Below, one piece after another: positions 35,337-44,571 of a stretch of DNA of 64,000 bases (the first letter of the stretch is position 1; each line of letters opens with the position of its first letter). This stretch comes from Flavobacterium laiguense (GTDB lineage: Bacteria; Bacteroidota; Bacteroidia; Flavobacteriales; Flavobacteriaceae). Made by a program: the position numbers and the translations under genes. Under the pieces are notes generated by a model, which made no database searches, was not told where the DNA came from, and saw only the letters and a list, made by a program, of their open reading frames with translations. Location of the stretch: contig NZ_QCZH01000021.1 of assembly GCF_003097655.1 (NCBI RefSeq), forward strand, positions 1 through 64,000, written 5' to 3'.

Positions 35337-36263
35337 ATGAAGTACCTTAAACTTATACGCTACCAAAACCTATTGATGCTGGCGCTGATGCAATTGCTTT
35401 TTCGCTATGGTTTTTTGAAATTGCAAAATATTCCTTTGGCGCTTAGTGATTGGCAATATTGCCTTTTGGTCTTATCTACTGTTTTAATTGCAGCTGGAGG
35501 GTATGTGATTAATAATATTTTTGATCAGGCAACAGACAATGATAACAAACCCAATCAAGTTGTTGTAGGCAAAAGTATTTCGGAAACCCAAGCTTATAAT
35601 ATCTATTTAGCATTGACTGTTTGGGGCGTTGGCATTGGATTTTATTTGTCTAATGTGATTGCAAAACCGGGTTTCGCTTCTATCTTTATTATGATAGCCG
35701 CAACGCTTTATTTGTACGCAACAAGCCTCAAACAAATGATGCTTATTGGGAATCTAATCGTGGCTTTATTATTATCGTTTAGTGTAATTATCATTGGAGT
35801 TTTTGATCTTTTTCCGGTTACAAATCCAGGAAACCAACAAATTATGTCCAATTTATTTTCAATACTTCTTGATTATGCCCTATTTGCTTTTATCATTAAC
35901 TTTGTCAGAGAAATCGTAAAAGACCTGGAAGATGTCAATGGCGATTACAATCAAGGTATGAATACATTGCCAATAGTACTCGGAATTAACCGAACCTCAA
36001 AATTGATTTTGGTTATAAGTTTCATTCCGTTGCTAATGGTTATATTCTATATTAACACTTATTATATGCCAAACAATTTATACATCGCTACACTATATGC
36101 GTTGTTATTTGTTGTTGCTCCCCTACTCTATTTTATCATAAAAATGGCTACCGCAAAAAAGACCAAAAATTTTCATCACTTAAGTATAATTTTAAAACTA
36201 GTGATTTTATTTGGTTTATTTTCTATTGCGATTGTCACTTACAACATTCAACATCATGCTTAA
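35337..36263 (+). CDS. UbiA-family prenyltransferase (geranylgeranylglycerol-phosphate geranylgeranyltransferase-like)
   Basis: The protein has 308 residues with about eight or nine membrane helices. The first Asp-rich motif is NNIFDQATDNDNKP, which binds Mg-prenyl diphosphate; the second is REIVKDLEDVNGDYNQG. This is the membrane UbiA fold. In Bacteroidetes this gene beside maf and the DUF2520/KdsC genes is usually named as geranylgeranylglycerol-phosphate geranylgeranyltransferase, although the true acceptor is uncertain. The Maf gene starts inside its last codons. Confidence 0.88.
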   Translation: MKYLKLIRYQNLLMLALMQLLFRYGFLKLQNIPLALSDWQYCLLVLSTVLIAAGGYVINNIFDQATDNDNKPNQVVVGKSISETQAYNIYLALTVWGVGIGFYLSNVIAKPGFASIFIMIAATLYLYATSLKQMMLIGNLIVALLLSFSVIIIGVFDLFPVTNPGNQQIMSNLFSILLDYALFAFIINFVREIVKDLEDVNGDYNQGMNTLPIVLGINRTSKLILVISFIPLLMVIFYINTYYMPNNLYIATLYALLFVVAPLLYFIIKMATAKKTKNFHHLSIILKLVILFGLFSIAIVTYNIQHHA

Positions 36264-36837
36264 AGAAAAACTACAGGATTACAAACTGATATTGGCTTCG
36301 GGTTCTCCGAGGAGACAACAATTTTTCAAGGATTTAGACTTGGATTTTGAAATTAGGTTAAAAGAAATCGAAGAAATTTTTCCTTCCGAATTGAAAGCGG
36401 AGGAAATCACCAACTTTTTGGCACAATTGAAAGCCAATGCCTTTGAAGGCGAGTTGCAACCCAACGAAATTCTGATAACAAGTGACACTATCGTTTGGCA
36501 CAACAACAAGCCTTTGGGTAAACCAAAAGATCATCAAGACGCTTTTGAAATTTTAAAATCATTATCAAATGCGACTCACGAAGTCATCACTTCGGTATGT
36601 TTTAAAACTAATACGTCGTCTGATTTGATTTTTGAAACAACAAAAGTCACCTTTAATAAATTAAGTGATGAAGCTATCCTTTATTATTTAGAAAATTACA
36701 AACCCTATGATAAAGCCGGAGCCTACGGCATTCAAGAATGGATCGGTTTTATTGGGGTTTCAAAAATAGAAGGATCCTATGCCAATGTTATGGGAATGCC
36801 AACCGATAAAGTGTATGACTATTTGATTAATTTATAA
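36256..36837 (+). CDS. maf: Maf-like nucleotide pyrophosphatase
   Basis: The product is about 193 residues from MLKEKLQDY. LILASGSPRRQQFFKDL is the Maf N-terminal signature. SDTIVWHNNKPLGKPKDH carries the catalytic Asp and Lys. YKPYDKAGAYGIQEWIG is the family C-terminal motif. It hydrolyses dTTP/UTP or modified nucleotides to monophosphates. An earlier in-frame ATG at 36211 lies well inside the UbiA gene, so the ATG at 36256, overlapping by 8 bp, is preferred. The MscS gene follows after 10 bp. Confidence 0.92.
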   Translation: MLKEKLQDYKLILASGSPRRQQFFKDLDLDFEIRLKEIEEIFPSELKAEEITNFLAQLKANAFEGELQPNEILITSDTIVWHNNKPLGKPKDHQDAFEILKSLSNATHEVITSVCFKTNTSSDLIFETTKVTFNKLSDEAILYYLENYKPYDKAGAYGIQEWIGFIGVSKIEGSYANVMGMPTDKVYDYLINL

Positions 36838-36847
36838 AAAACAGAAA

Positions 36848-37381
36848 ATGGATTTTTTTAATCATTATCTTAAAGAGGAAATCAGTACAGGAATCCTATT
36901 AATGCTAGTTATTCTAATGCGGATAATTGTTTCCAAATTAGTCCGAAAATACGCTAAAACAAGCCAAATAATTGAACGGAGAACCAACTTGGTTATCAAG
37001 TACATTCACATTCTGATTACTATTTTGGCATTGATTACCTTAATATTAATTTGGGGGGTTCAAGCCAAAGATATTTTCATTACGCTTTCGTCTATTGCTA
37101 CCGTAATTGGTGTAGCGATGTTTGCCCAATGGTCTATTTTGAGCAATATCTCATCTGGAATTATTTTGTTTTTTTCGTTTCCTTTCAAAATTGGAGATAT
37201 CATTTTAATTCATGATAAAGATTTCCTTGAAGAAGGCGAAATAGAAGATATAGGAGCTTTTCATGTGACTTTACGATCCAAAGAGGGAGAAGTGATCATC
37301 TATCCCAATAATTTATTTTTTCAGAAAGGGATTTCAATCATGAAGAAACCTTCAATCAACGATAATGAGTTTACTGATTAA
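36848..37381 (+). CDS. Small mechanosensitive channel (MscS family)
   Basis: The protein has 177 residues, shorter than classical MscS (about 286). Two N-terminal helices (11-30 and 50-70) precede TM3 and the start of the beta domain: SSIATVIGVAMFAQWSILSN then ISSGIILFFSFPFKIGDIIL. The beta domain ends with VIIYPNNLFFQKGI. The C-terminal alpha/beta vestibule is missing, as in the minimal MscS proteins frequent in Bacteroidetes. It releases solutes on hypo-osmotic shock. It is probably in the operon with ubiA and maf. Confidence 0.9.
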   Translation: MDFFNHYLKEEISTGILLMLVILMRIIVSKLVRKYAKTSQIIERRTNLVIKYIHILITILALITLILIWGVQAKDIFITLSSIATVIGVAMFAQWSILSNISSGIILFFSFPFKIGDIILIHDKDFLEEGEIEDIGAFHVTLRSKEGEVIIYPNNLFFQKGISIMKKPSINDNEFTD

Positions 37382-37544
37382 TTCAACACGATTTAACCAC
37401 AGAACAATTGCTTTAATTTCCAAAACATTCTCTTCCTTAGAGGTTATTAAAGCTATATAACTATCAACAATATCAAATATTTTTTTGCCACGAGCCGATC
37501 TGCCAATGCCATTAAGCCAAGCTGTTTCAACTGCCACTTCGAGT

Positions 37545-37584
37545 AATTTTATACATTAATACAATAGCTTTAATGTATAAAATT
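37545..37584. repeat. Perfect 15-bp inverted repeat
   Basis: AATTTTATACATTAA (37545-37559) and its reverse complement (37570-37584) are separated by 10 bp. CTTCGAG and TCGAGAAG just outside extend the symmetry imperfectly. It could be a terminator of the mscS operon or a decayed element end. Confidence 0.55.
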
Positions 37585-37626
37585 GTATCGAGAAGCTTTC
37601 AAAACGTAAGGGCGAAGCTATTTTAT

Positions 37627-37642
37627 TTGGCACGATTTTTGA
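37627..37642 (+). promoter_or_regulatory. Possible sigma-54 promoter
   Basis: TTGGCAC followed by GATTT and TTGA resembles the RpoN -24/-12 pattern (TGGCAC-N5-TTGC), with one mismatch in the -12 part. The next gene starts about 310 bp downstream, so the assignment is weak. Confidence 0.3.
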
Positions 37643-37954
37643 ACTTTAATAGAAAACACAGCCAATTTTGTGGAATTCATGGCTGAAAAATAATTATTGT
37701 CTCTTTAACGGATAGTTGTCCTATAAAATTAGTATTGACCCTTGAAATATGTGGCAAAAATGAAAACTTGCCAGAATTAAGGATAGTCCTAATAAATTAA
37801 ACACAGACTAGAGAGCCCCTAAAATCATTCGATTCAAGTTATACAATAATACATTTAATGTTGAGTTATTGTCTATCTAAGTAATCCGAAAAAGACGAAT
37901 TCCTTCTAATGAACTGCATACAAATAACCCCTAAATACCAAATTTTAAATTACA

Positions 37955-38464
37955 ATGAAAACAATTAAATTATTCATTATCGGACTCCTGTTTTTTACAG
38001 CGATTTCAACACAGGCCCAAGTTTCTGTTAATGTAAATATAGGCACACCTAACGTAAATGTTAATATAGGAAGACCTCCTGTTTGGGGCCCTGTAGGGTA
38101 TAATGATGTGGATTATTACTATTTACCGGATATAGAAGTTTATTATGACATTAGAGCATCTCAGTATATTTATTTTGGAAACGGAAACTGGGTTCGAACC
38201 AGACAATTACCCAACCGTTGTAGAAAATATAATTTACACAATGGCTATAAAGTAGTATTAACCGATTATCACGGCAATAGGCCTTACTCCCATTTCAACA
38301 GTCACAAAGTAAAATATTACAAAGGCTACAAAGGGAAACCTCAGAAAAACAGAGGTGACTATAGTGAGCATCGTGATTACGACAACCACGATCACGATAA
38401 TCATGACCATGATCATCACGATAAGCATGAAGGAAAAAAAAACAATGGAAAAGGGAAACATTAA
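37955..38464 (+). CDS. Secreted protein with His/Asp-rich C-terminal tail
   Basis: The protein has 169 residues. The signal peptide (1-21) ends at STQAQ. The mature N-terminus has a short repeat (VNVNIGTPNVNVNIGRPP). The Tyr-rich middle (DYYYLPDIEVYYDIRASQYI) resembles small flavobacterial exported proteins. The C-terminal 40 residues are dominated by His, Asp and Lys (DNHDHDNHDHDHHDKHEG) and could bind Zn, Ni or Cu. No enzyme motif is visible. It stands alone between non-coding stretches. Confidence 0.82.
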   Translation: MKTIKLFIIGLLFFTAISTQAQVSVNVNIGTPNVNVNIGRPPVWGPVGYNDVDYYYLPDIEVYYDIRASQYIYFGNGNWVRTRQLPNRCRKYNLHNGYKVVLTDYHGNRPYSHFNSHKVKYYKGYKGKPQKNRGDYSEHRDYDNHDHDNHDHDHHDKHEGKKNNGKGKH

Positions 38465-38644
38465 CTCTCTAATTTACATTTTATCAGCATTTCTACTATA
38501 GCCCACTCCCGATAATTATCAGGATCAATCGTGGGTAAGCCAGTAAGAACAAAAAATAAAATTGATAAAAAATACCGTCACAAATTACACTTATCTCACT
38601 AAAAATTAATACCTTAGTATCGATAAACTTAAACTTGAAAAATT

Positions 38645-39076
38645 ATGAACAGTGTAAAAACCTTGAATAAATGGGCCAATGCGCACACTTATTTAACAAT
38701 AGATTTGATACGAATGGCACTTGGAGTATTTTTGTTTGTAAAAGGAATCACTTTTATAACAAATATCCAATATTTGGAAGATTTGATATCCTCAATTGAC
38801 AATTATGAAAAAGGAATGTACGGATGGTTTATTATCCATTATGTAGCTTCGGCACATTTTTTGGGAGGTATCATGATTTTCTTTGGTCTGCTTACCCGAT
38901 GGGCCATAATAGCACAACTACCCATTTTATTAGGCGCAATTGTCATTAATTTTATGGGAGAGATGCATTCCGAAAATTTACTTCAAGCAATAATAGTTTT
39001 CGGATTTTGTGCGTTTTTTACATTTTATGGAAGTGGAAAGAACTCCGCGGATTATTTTTTTAAAATGGAAAAATAA
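38645..39076 (+). CDS. DoxX-family membrane protein
   Basis: The protein has 143 residues with four membrane helices (about 17-36, 63-82, 88-106 and 113-130). LIRMALGVFLFVKGITFI and HFLGGIMIFFGLLTRWA follow the DoxX pattern (G-x-x-F-x-x-K-G helix 1, L-GL-R helix 2-3 junction). The role of DoxX relatives is poorly defined; some take part in quinone-linked oxidation or stress responses. It is single, and converges with menE across a symmetrical terminator. Confidence 0.85.
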   Translation: MNSVKTLNKWANAHTYLTIDLIRMALGVFLFVKGITFITNIQYLEDLISSIDNYEKGMYGWFIIHYVASAHFLGGIMIFFGLLTRWAIIAQLPILLGAIVINFMGEMHSENLLQAIIVFGFCAFFTFYGSGKNSADYFFKMEK

Positions 39077-39081
39077 TTTAA

Positions 39082-39120
39082 AAAAAGAGAGAGAGGAATA
39101 ATAATCCTCTCTCTCTTTTT
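39082..39120. terminator. Bidirectional terminator between DoxX gene and menE
   Basis: A/GA-rich and TC/T-rich arms (AAAGAGAGAGAGGA at 39084-39097 and its complement at 39105-39118) form a 14-bp stem with A and T runs outside, between two convergent genes. Confidence 0.85.
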
Positions 39121-39137
39121 AATCAAAACTTAAACTA

Positions 39138-40196
39138 TTACTTTTCTTCAACTAGTTCTTTACTTTCAGCTCTCATTATCTTTCCGGTAGCCGTTTCTTT
39201 AAACTTTGGAATGAAAACAATTTCTTTTGGTTTTTCATATTTATCTAATCTATTGAAAACCGATTCGTCTAATTTCATCGGCTCTCCTTCTATATAAAGA
39301 ACCACTTTTTCCCCAAGAGTATCATCTGGTTCACCATTTACGAAATAACGTCTTGAAATTAATGTAGATAACTTATCCTCAATTTGCTCTGGCATTAATT
39401 TTATACCGCCACTATTAATAACATTATCATATCTACCCAACCAAACAAATTGCGTGTCCGAAATTAAATTTACAATGTCATTTGTCTCAATTTTTTCGTT
39501 GCTTATATTTTTAGCAAGAACCACCAAGCATTGATTTTCATTTACAGAAACAGTAACATTGGGCAATGTAGAAAAAGCTTCTTCTCCTATTTTCTTAGCT
39601 GCAATATGAGTGATTGTTTCCGTCATGCCATACGTTTCATAAATTTGAATGGGCAACTTAACCAATTCTTGTTCCAAAGGTTTATGAACTTTCACTCCTC
39701 CAATAATTACTTTTTTGATATTCGTTAACTTTTTAATAGAATTCTTTGCTTGAAGCGGCACCATCGCTGCAAAATCATATCGTTCATCATTATGTTCTAA
39801 AGGATTGGAACTTGGAGCAGCAAAGTCCATGTCTAGTCCTAAAATAAAAGATCGAACAAACATCATTTTACCCGCAACAAAATTGGTTGGTAAACAATGT
39901 AAAACTCTATTCCCCGGTTGAAGTCCAAAAAAATCTCCTGTAGCAATAGCTGATTGCACCATTGCCTCTTTCTCTATTCTTATCTTTTTGGGCATTCCTG
40001 TGGTTCCCGAAGTATACATATCAATATAATTCTTATCATCAAACCAATCCAATAAGAACTCGCCAACAGCTTGCTCGTAATCTTCCCCTTCTTTTATAAA
40101 ACTATAGGCTACTCTGCATAGATCTTCTTTAGTTAAATGATATCCATTTAATTTAAAAAAATTATGGACATTTTTATAAGTTACTGTATTAATCAT
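39138..40196 (-). CDS. menE: o-Succinylbenzoate-CoA ligase (AMP-forming)
   Basis: The protein has 352 residues, a short ANL-superfamily adenylating enzyme typical of Bacteroidetes MenE. The P-loop-like YTSGTTGMPKKIRI is the AMP-binding signature. YETYGMTETITHIA is the A5 motif and WLGRYDNVINSGGIKLMPEQ the A8 hinge. KFKETATGKIMRAE supplies the catalytic Lys. It activates o-succinylbenzoate for menaquinone synthesis, the main respiratory quinone in this phylum. The CPBP protease gene lies 39 bp upstream on the same strand. Other men genes are not in the window. Confidence 0.9.
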   Translation of the reverse strand: MINTVTYKNVHNFFKLNGYHLTKEDLCRVAYSFIKEGEDYEQAVGEFLLDWFDDKNYIDMYTSGTTGMPKKIRIEKEAMVQSAIATGDFFGLQPGNRVLHCLPTNFVAGKMMFVRSFILGLDMDFAAPSSNPLEHNDERYDFAAMVPLQAKNSIKKLTNIKKVIIGGVKVHKPLEQELVKLPIQIYETYGMTETITHIAAKKIGEEAFSTLPNVTVSVNENQCLVVLAKNISNEKIETNDIVNLISDTQFVWLGRYDNVINSGGIKLMPEQIEDKLSTLISRRYFVNGEPDDTLGEKVVLYIEGEPMKLDESVFNRLDKYEKPKEIVFIPKFKETATGKIMRAESKELVEEK

Positions 40197-40235
40197 ATTG
40201 GTTATTTTTTTTAGATTCTATTGTAGAATTAAATT

Positions 40236-41150
40236 TTAAACAATCTTCCCAGTTAGTTTTTCTTTCCAATTAGTCCAACCGTATTTCTTATCAAATATAA
40301 CCAAAAGCAAAGGATAAACCACCACTATCGGTATAATAATATCAACTCCAACAGTGGTTTCTGATACATCTTTAAAAATAGAATTGGTTTGAAAAGCAGA
40401 CCAATCTGTTGTGACTAATAACGCCCCAATTAAATTATTGGCTGCATGAAAACCCAATGTCAATTCCATTCCCTCATCCATTAATGTAATTATACCCAAA
40501 AGCAATCCTGTTCCTATATAATAAACCATAATCACATAACCCAACTTAGCCACTTCTGGATTGCCAATATGCATCAATCCAAAAATACCGGAAGTCATAA
40601 TTAGAGGAAGCCATCTATTTTTTGATAAGTTAGCGAATCCTTGCATTAAATAGCCTCGAAATACCAATTCCTCTACAGTGGTTTGTACGGGTATTAATAA
40701 AGTTCCAATTATCACTAAAAATAAAAATGGAATTAGTTTAAAATTGAGCACGAAATCACTAGGGCTAAAAAACCAAAATAACAAAGTAGAAACAATTGTA
40801 AAAACGGACCAGATACCAAAAGAGAACCATACCCTACTCCAGTCTAATTTTGGTCTTGATGTTATTATAGAAAGCAAAGATTGTTGATGCAAAAACCGAA
40901 CAACAAAATAGATTCCGAACAAAACAAAAACAAAAGAAATAAGCAAAAAAAACAAAGTCAAATTAGGATCAAAAAAATGCATTAGTTCTTGATCACTGGA
41001 CGGGTATACTTTTCCTTTAAATGTAGTTTCATACAACAGAGCTATCAGCATGGGTAACTGCCCAAAAAAAGAAGCCATTATTATAAATACAGTCCCCATT
41101 AAATACTTCGAAAATTTATTCTCTTCTTTTATACCTTGCTCTAAAAACAT
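40236..41150 (-). CDS. CPBP-family intramembrane glutamic/metallo protease
   Basis: The protein has 304 residues with about eight membrane helices. The Abi/CPBP motifs are present in order: VEELVFRGYLMQGF (EExxxR), SGIFGLMHIGNP (FxxxH) and FHAANNLIGALLV (HxxxN/B). Members act as prenyl-protein processing or membrane proteases; this substrate is unknown. It lies directly upstream of menE on the same strand and probably shares its transcript. Confidence 0.92.
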   Translation of the reverse strand: MFLEQGIKEENKFSKYLMGTVFIIMASFFGQLPMLIALLYETTFKGKVYPSSDQELMHFFDPNLTLFFLLISFVFVLFGIYFVVRFLHQQSLLSIITSRPKLDWSRVWFSFGIWSVFTIVSTLLFWFFSPSDFVLNFKLIPFLFLVIIGTLLIPVQTTVEELVFRGYLMQGFANLSKNRWLPLIMTSGIFGLMHIGNPEVAKLGYVIMVYYIGTGLLLGIITLMDEGMELTLGFHAANNLIGALLVTTDWSAFQTNSIFKDVSETTVGVDIIIPIVVVYPLLLVIFDKKYGWTNWKEKLTGKIV

Positions 41151-41254
41151 TTATTATTTTTTATAATTATACTTCGATTGGTGTTTCAAATCTTATTTTT
41201 GTTCCGTCTAAAATAGCTCTTTACTTTAACATAAACTAAATCTTACTTACTATA

Positions 41255-41596
41255 ATGATACAAATATACCACAATCAGCGTTGCGGAAAATCTAGAAATT
41301 GTTTACTGCTTTTGGACGAATCCAACAAAGAATATGAAATCATCAATTATCTGATCACTCCTCCAACAGCCGCTGAATTGGCGTTATTACTTCAAAAACT
41401 AAACCTTACCCCAATAGAATTGGTGCGTCAGAAAGAAAAAATTTGGATAGAGAATTTCAAAGGAAGATCATTGACACCGGATGAAATCATTCAAGCCATG
41501 GTTGAAAATCCTATTCTTATAGAAAGACCTATTGTAGTCAAAGGAGATCAAGCGATTATAGGAAGAGATCCAGAGAAAGTAACTTCGTTTTTATAG
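41255..41596 (+). CDS. arsC: Arsenate reductase-like (ArsC/Spx family) protein
   Basis: The protein has 113 residues with a thioredoxin-like fold. YHNQRCGKSRNCLLLL carries Cys10 of the ArsC active site and Cys16. ENPILIERPIVVKGDQAIIG is the family C-terminal motif with the conserved Arg. True ArsC uses glutaredoxin and additional Arg residues to reduce arsenate; many Flavobacterium homologues are annotated as arsenate reductase without proof, and a redox or Spx-like role remains possible. No other arsenic gene is nearby. Confidence 0.85.
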   Translation: MIQIYHNQRCGKSRNCLLLLDESNKEYEIINYLITPPTAAELALLLQKLNLTPIELVRQKEKIWIENFKGRSLTPDEIIQAMVENPILIERPIVVKGDQAIIGRDPEKVTSFL

Positions 41597-41761
41597 ACAT
41601 TAACAAAACTTTAAGAATTCAGCTTTAAACCATTTTCATTTTCTACTATCCAAGTTGGAAAACTTATTTATTTTACATGAAATCGCCATGACAAAATTGG
41701 TCACAAACACCAATGAAGATCTGGCGATACCATATTCCAACAAAAACAATATTATCTTCGT

Positions 41762-44236
41762 ATGAAAAATTTTAAACTTACTGTAATTCTCTTATTTTTA
41801 TTTATTGGTCTCTCCAATTTTGCACAGCAAGGCCCTCCTACAAGAAGCAAAATAAAAGTAACAGGGAAAATAGTTGATAAAGTTAGTAACCAACCTCTTG
41901 AATACGCTACTATCACCTTAAAAAACACTAAAAACCCCAAAGGTATAGCCGGCGGAATCACTAACGGAAAAGGAGAATTTGAAGCTGAGGTCATTCCAGG
42001 AGTTTATGATATTACCATAGAATTCATTTCGTTTAAATCAATCCAAATCAAACAAAAAAGTATACTAGAAAAAAAATCTTTAGGTGTAATTAGCCTAGAG
42101 GAAGATGCTTCACAATTGAACGAAGTGGTTGTTCGTTCCGAAAAAACGACCGTAGAAATTAAACTGGACAAAAAAGTATATAGCGTAGGGAAAGATTTAA
42201 TGGTAAAAGGGGGAACGGTAAGCGACGTACTCGACAATATCCCATCGGTATCAGTAAGTACAGATGGAGTTATCAGTTTGAGAGGTAATGAAAATATTCG
42301 ATTTTTAGTAGATGGAAGACCTTCAAATGCCATTAACATCTCCGAAGCTTTACGTCAAATCCCAGCTGATGCCATAGACAAAGTTGAAGTAATCACGAAT
42401 CCATCTGCCCGTTATGATGCCGAAGGTGGCGCAGGAATATTGAATATTATTCTTAAAAAAGGAAAAAACAGAGGATTAAATGGATCGTTTATTGCCAATG
42501 TCGGTCATCCTGAAACCTATGGTGCAAGCGCCAACATCAATTATAAAACCGAAAAACTTAACTTTTTCACCACTAATGGATATAACTACAGAAACAATCC
42601 TGGTTACAATAAAACCGAAACCCAATACTTAAACAGTGACGGAACCACAAAAAGTTATGTCAATGACAATAGAGACACACAAAGAACAGGAAAAGGATTC
42701 AATAGCAATATTGGGTTAGAATGGACTATTGCTCCCAACACTTTTTGGACCAACACCTTTAATTATAGAACAAATAAAGGAGACAATACGGATGACGTAT
42801 TTTACGGTTATTTTGATTCAAACATGAGTTATTTGTATTCCAGTACCCGAAAAAATGACGAATCAAATGACAGTAAAAATATAGAATACACCACTAATTT
42901 TACTAAAAACTTCAATAATGAAGGGCATAAATTATCTTTTGACGGTTCCTACTCCAAGAATGATGATAACGTGAACTCAATCATTGTTGATGACAATATC
43001 AAAAACACCATAAATCCGGCAATAGATAAAACAGGTACTATACAAGACCAAAGTAAAACTCAAATCCAAACGGATTATGTGTTGCCTTTTGAAAAAGGGA
43101 ATCAATTTGAAGCAGGATACAAAGGTGAATTTAGCAATTTAACCAATGACTATCTTGTAGCAGATGTTGATAGCAACGGAAATACCGTTCCTAATCCGAA
43201 TTTATCGAACACTTTAGAATACAAAGAATACATCAATGCCCTTTACACCCAATACGGATTCAAAAAAAATAAATTTTCTTATTTATTAGGTTTACGATGG
43301 GAAAATTCAAATATTGAAGTCAATCAATTAGTCACATCCGATTTCAATACAAAAAAATACAGCAACTTTTTTCCAAGTGCTTTCGTTACTTATGATTTAT
43401 CCGAAGAAACAAGTTTTACTTTAAGCTACAGCAAAAGGATTTCGAGACCTAGAGGCCGTTTTATGAATCCATTTGTCAATTACTCCAGTAACATCAATAT
43501 CTTTAAAGGAAATCCAGATTTAGACCCATCGATGACCAATAAATTTGATTTTGGTTATTTGAAGCGTTGGGAGAAACTGACTCTAAGCACATCCATGTAT
43601 TATGAAAACACTACCGATGTATTCACATTTGTACGACTGGAAACTGGCGATTTTGTAAATGGAACACCCGTTATTTTAAGTACTCCAATCAATTTGTCCG
43701 AAGAACAAAGATTAGGTTTTGAATTGACTTTAAATTATTCACCCTACAAATGGTGGAAATTAAACGGAAGTTTCAATTTGTATAATATACTAACAACTGG
43801 TGATTACGTTTACACCAATTATTTAGGTACTGAAGTCCTTCAAAACTTTGACAGTAAAGCTTTTTCAACCTCAGGACGCATTAATTCACGTATTACTTTG
43901 CCGTACAAAATAGAATGGCAAGCCAATGCTAATTACAACGGTCCACAAACTACCGCTCAAGGGAAAATATTAAGTGTTGTTGGAGTCAATACCGCTTTTA
44001 GCAAAGATATAATGAAAGACAAAGCAACTCTTGCACTCAATGTGAATGATGTTTTTAATTCCAGACTTAGAAAAATGGAAACCCATATTCCAGGTCTAAT
44101 CAATTCGTATGGTGAAATGCAATTTAGAGCAAGACAAATTATGTTATCCTTTACCTATCGTTTTAACAAGGCAAAAAATGATAAAGAAAAACCTAAAAAA
44201 CAACAAGGCGAAGGTGAAGGCGATTTTCAAGGATAA
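41762..44236 (+). CDS. TonB-dependent receptor, outer membrane beta-barrel family
   Basis: The protein has 824 residues. The signal peptide (1-21) ends at NFAQQ. A CarboxypepD_reg-like domain spans about 30-110 (KVTGKIVDKVSNQPLEYATI). The plug includes VVVRSEKTTVEIKLDKKVYS, VSDVLDNIPSVSVSTDGVIS and LRGNENIRFLVDGRPSNAIN. A C-terminal barrel of the OMP_b-brl_3 type follows, with the repeated Asn/Tyr-rich strands and the end MLSFTYRFNKAKNDKEKP. The Lys-rich tail after the last strand is unusual for TBDRs. The ligand is unknown. A TATCTTCG box lies only 1 bp before the ATG. Confidence 0.93.
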   Translation: MKNFKLTVILLFLFIGLSNFAQQGPPTRSKIKVTGKIVDKVSNQPLEYATITLKNTKNPKGIAGGITNGKGEFEAEVIPGVYDITIEFISFKSIQIKQKSILEKKSLGVISLEEDASQLNEVVVRSEKTTVEIKLDKKVYSVGKDLMVKGGTVSDVLDNIPSVSVSTDGVISLRGNENIRFLVDGRPSNAINISEALRQIPADAIDKVEVITNPSARYDAEGGAGILNIILKKGKNRGLNGSFIANVGHPETYGASANINYKTEKLNFFTTNGYNYRNNPGYNKTETQYLNSDGTTKSYVNDNRDTQRTGKGFNSNIGLEWTIAPNTFWTNTFNYRTNKGDNTDDVFYGYFDSNMSYLYSSTRKNDESNDSKNIEYTTNFTKNFNNEGHKLSFDGSYSKNDDNVNSIIVDDNIKNTINPAIDKTGTIQDQSKTQIQTDYVLPFEKGNQFEAGYKGEFSNLTNDYLVADVDSNGNTVPNPNLSNTLEYKEYINALYTQYGFKKNKFSYLLGLRWENSNIEVNQLVTSDFNTKKYSNFFPSAFVTYDLSEETSFTLSYSKRISRPRGRFMNPFVNYSSNINIFKGNPDLDPSMTNKFDFGYLKRWEKLTLSTSMYYENTTDVFTFVRLETGDFVNGTPVILSTPINLSEEQRLGFELTLNYSPYKWWKLNGSFNLYNILTTGDYVYTNYLGTEVLQNFDSKAFSTSGRINSRITLPYKIEWQANANYNGPQTTAQGKILSVVGVNTAFSKDIMKDKATLALNVNDVFNSRLRKMETHIPGLINSYGEMQFRARQIMLSFTYRFNKAKNDKEKPKKQQGEGEGDFQG

Positions 44237-44249
44237 TAAACATAACCCA

Positions 44250-44329
44250 AAAATCTGCATTATACTTCGAAAGTCTAATGCGGATTTTTGTCTATAAAAA
44301 AAAGGACTCGTAAAACGGGTCCTTTTTTT
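44250..44329. terminator. Two tandem terminator hairpins between convergent genes
   Basis: The first hairpin (44250-44289) pairs AAATCTGCATTA with TAATGCGGATTT. The second (44298-44329) pairs AAAGGACTCG with CGGGTCCTTT and ends in a T-run. Confidence 0.8.
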
Positions 44330-44354
44330 GTAAAGTAAAATCAGGCTATGCTGA

Positions 44355-44513
44355 TTACTCTTCTCTTTTTGCTTTCTTTTCTTTATAAGCTTCCCAAGTT
44401 GCTCCACCTACCCAATAGGATACGAAACCAACTAAGAAAAACATTAACCAAAATCCCATTGTAAGGACGGTTAAGAAAAGTAAAAAGCCTAAATACTGTT
44501 GAAATTCAAACAT
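44355..44513 (-). CDS. Small conserved membrane protein of 52 residues
   Basis: The product from MFEFQQYLGF has two hydrophobic segments (LGFLLFLTVLTMGFWLMFFL and VGFVSYWVGG, probably one hairpin) and a charged end (EAYKEKKAKREE). An ATG 30 bp upstream (44543) lies within the promoter -7 box, so the later start is used. A good promoter (44541-44571, minus strand) lies just before it. No function is known to me; small membrane proteins like this are common in flavobacteria. Confidence 0.7.
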   Translation of the reverse strand: MFEFQQYLGFLLFLTVLTMGFWLMFFLVGFVSYWVGGATWEAYKEKKAKREE

Positions 44514-44540
44514 GTTTTCCGGAATTTTTGAATGAAGCCA

Positions 44541-44571
44541 CAAATATAGGCTTATTATCTTTGTACACCAA
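44541..44571 (-). promoter_or_regulatory. Promoter of the small membrane protein gene
   Basis: On the minus strand TTGG (44568-44571 complement) and TATATTTG (44541-44548 complement) are 19 bp apart, close to the Bacteroidetes -33/-7 consensus. Confidence 0.6.

Larger units (their letters stand above)
37382..37954. other. Long intergenic region with an inverted repeat and sigma-54-like site
   Basis: About 570 bp. It contains the 15-bp inverted repeat at 37545-37584 and a sigma-54-like TTGGCAC-N5-TTGA at 37627-37642. A 61-codon minus-strand frame (37352-37537) overlaps the mscS end and matches nothing I know. The DNA downstream of the hairpin shows no convincing gene; it may be decayed sequence. 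Confidence 0.45.

Noticed and set aside
37352..37537. Minus-strand 61-codon frame overlapping the mscS end
   Set aside because: No recognised family, no promoter, and it overlaps a solid gene; likely fortuitous.
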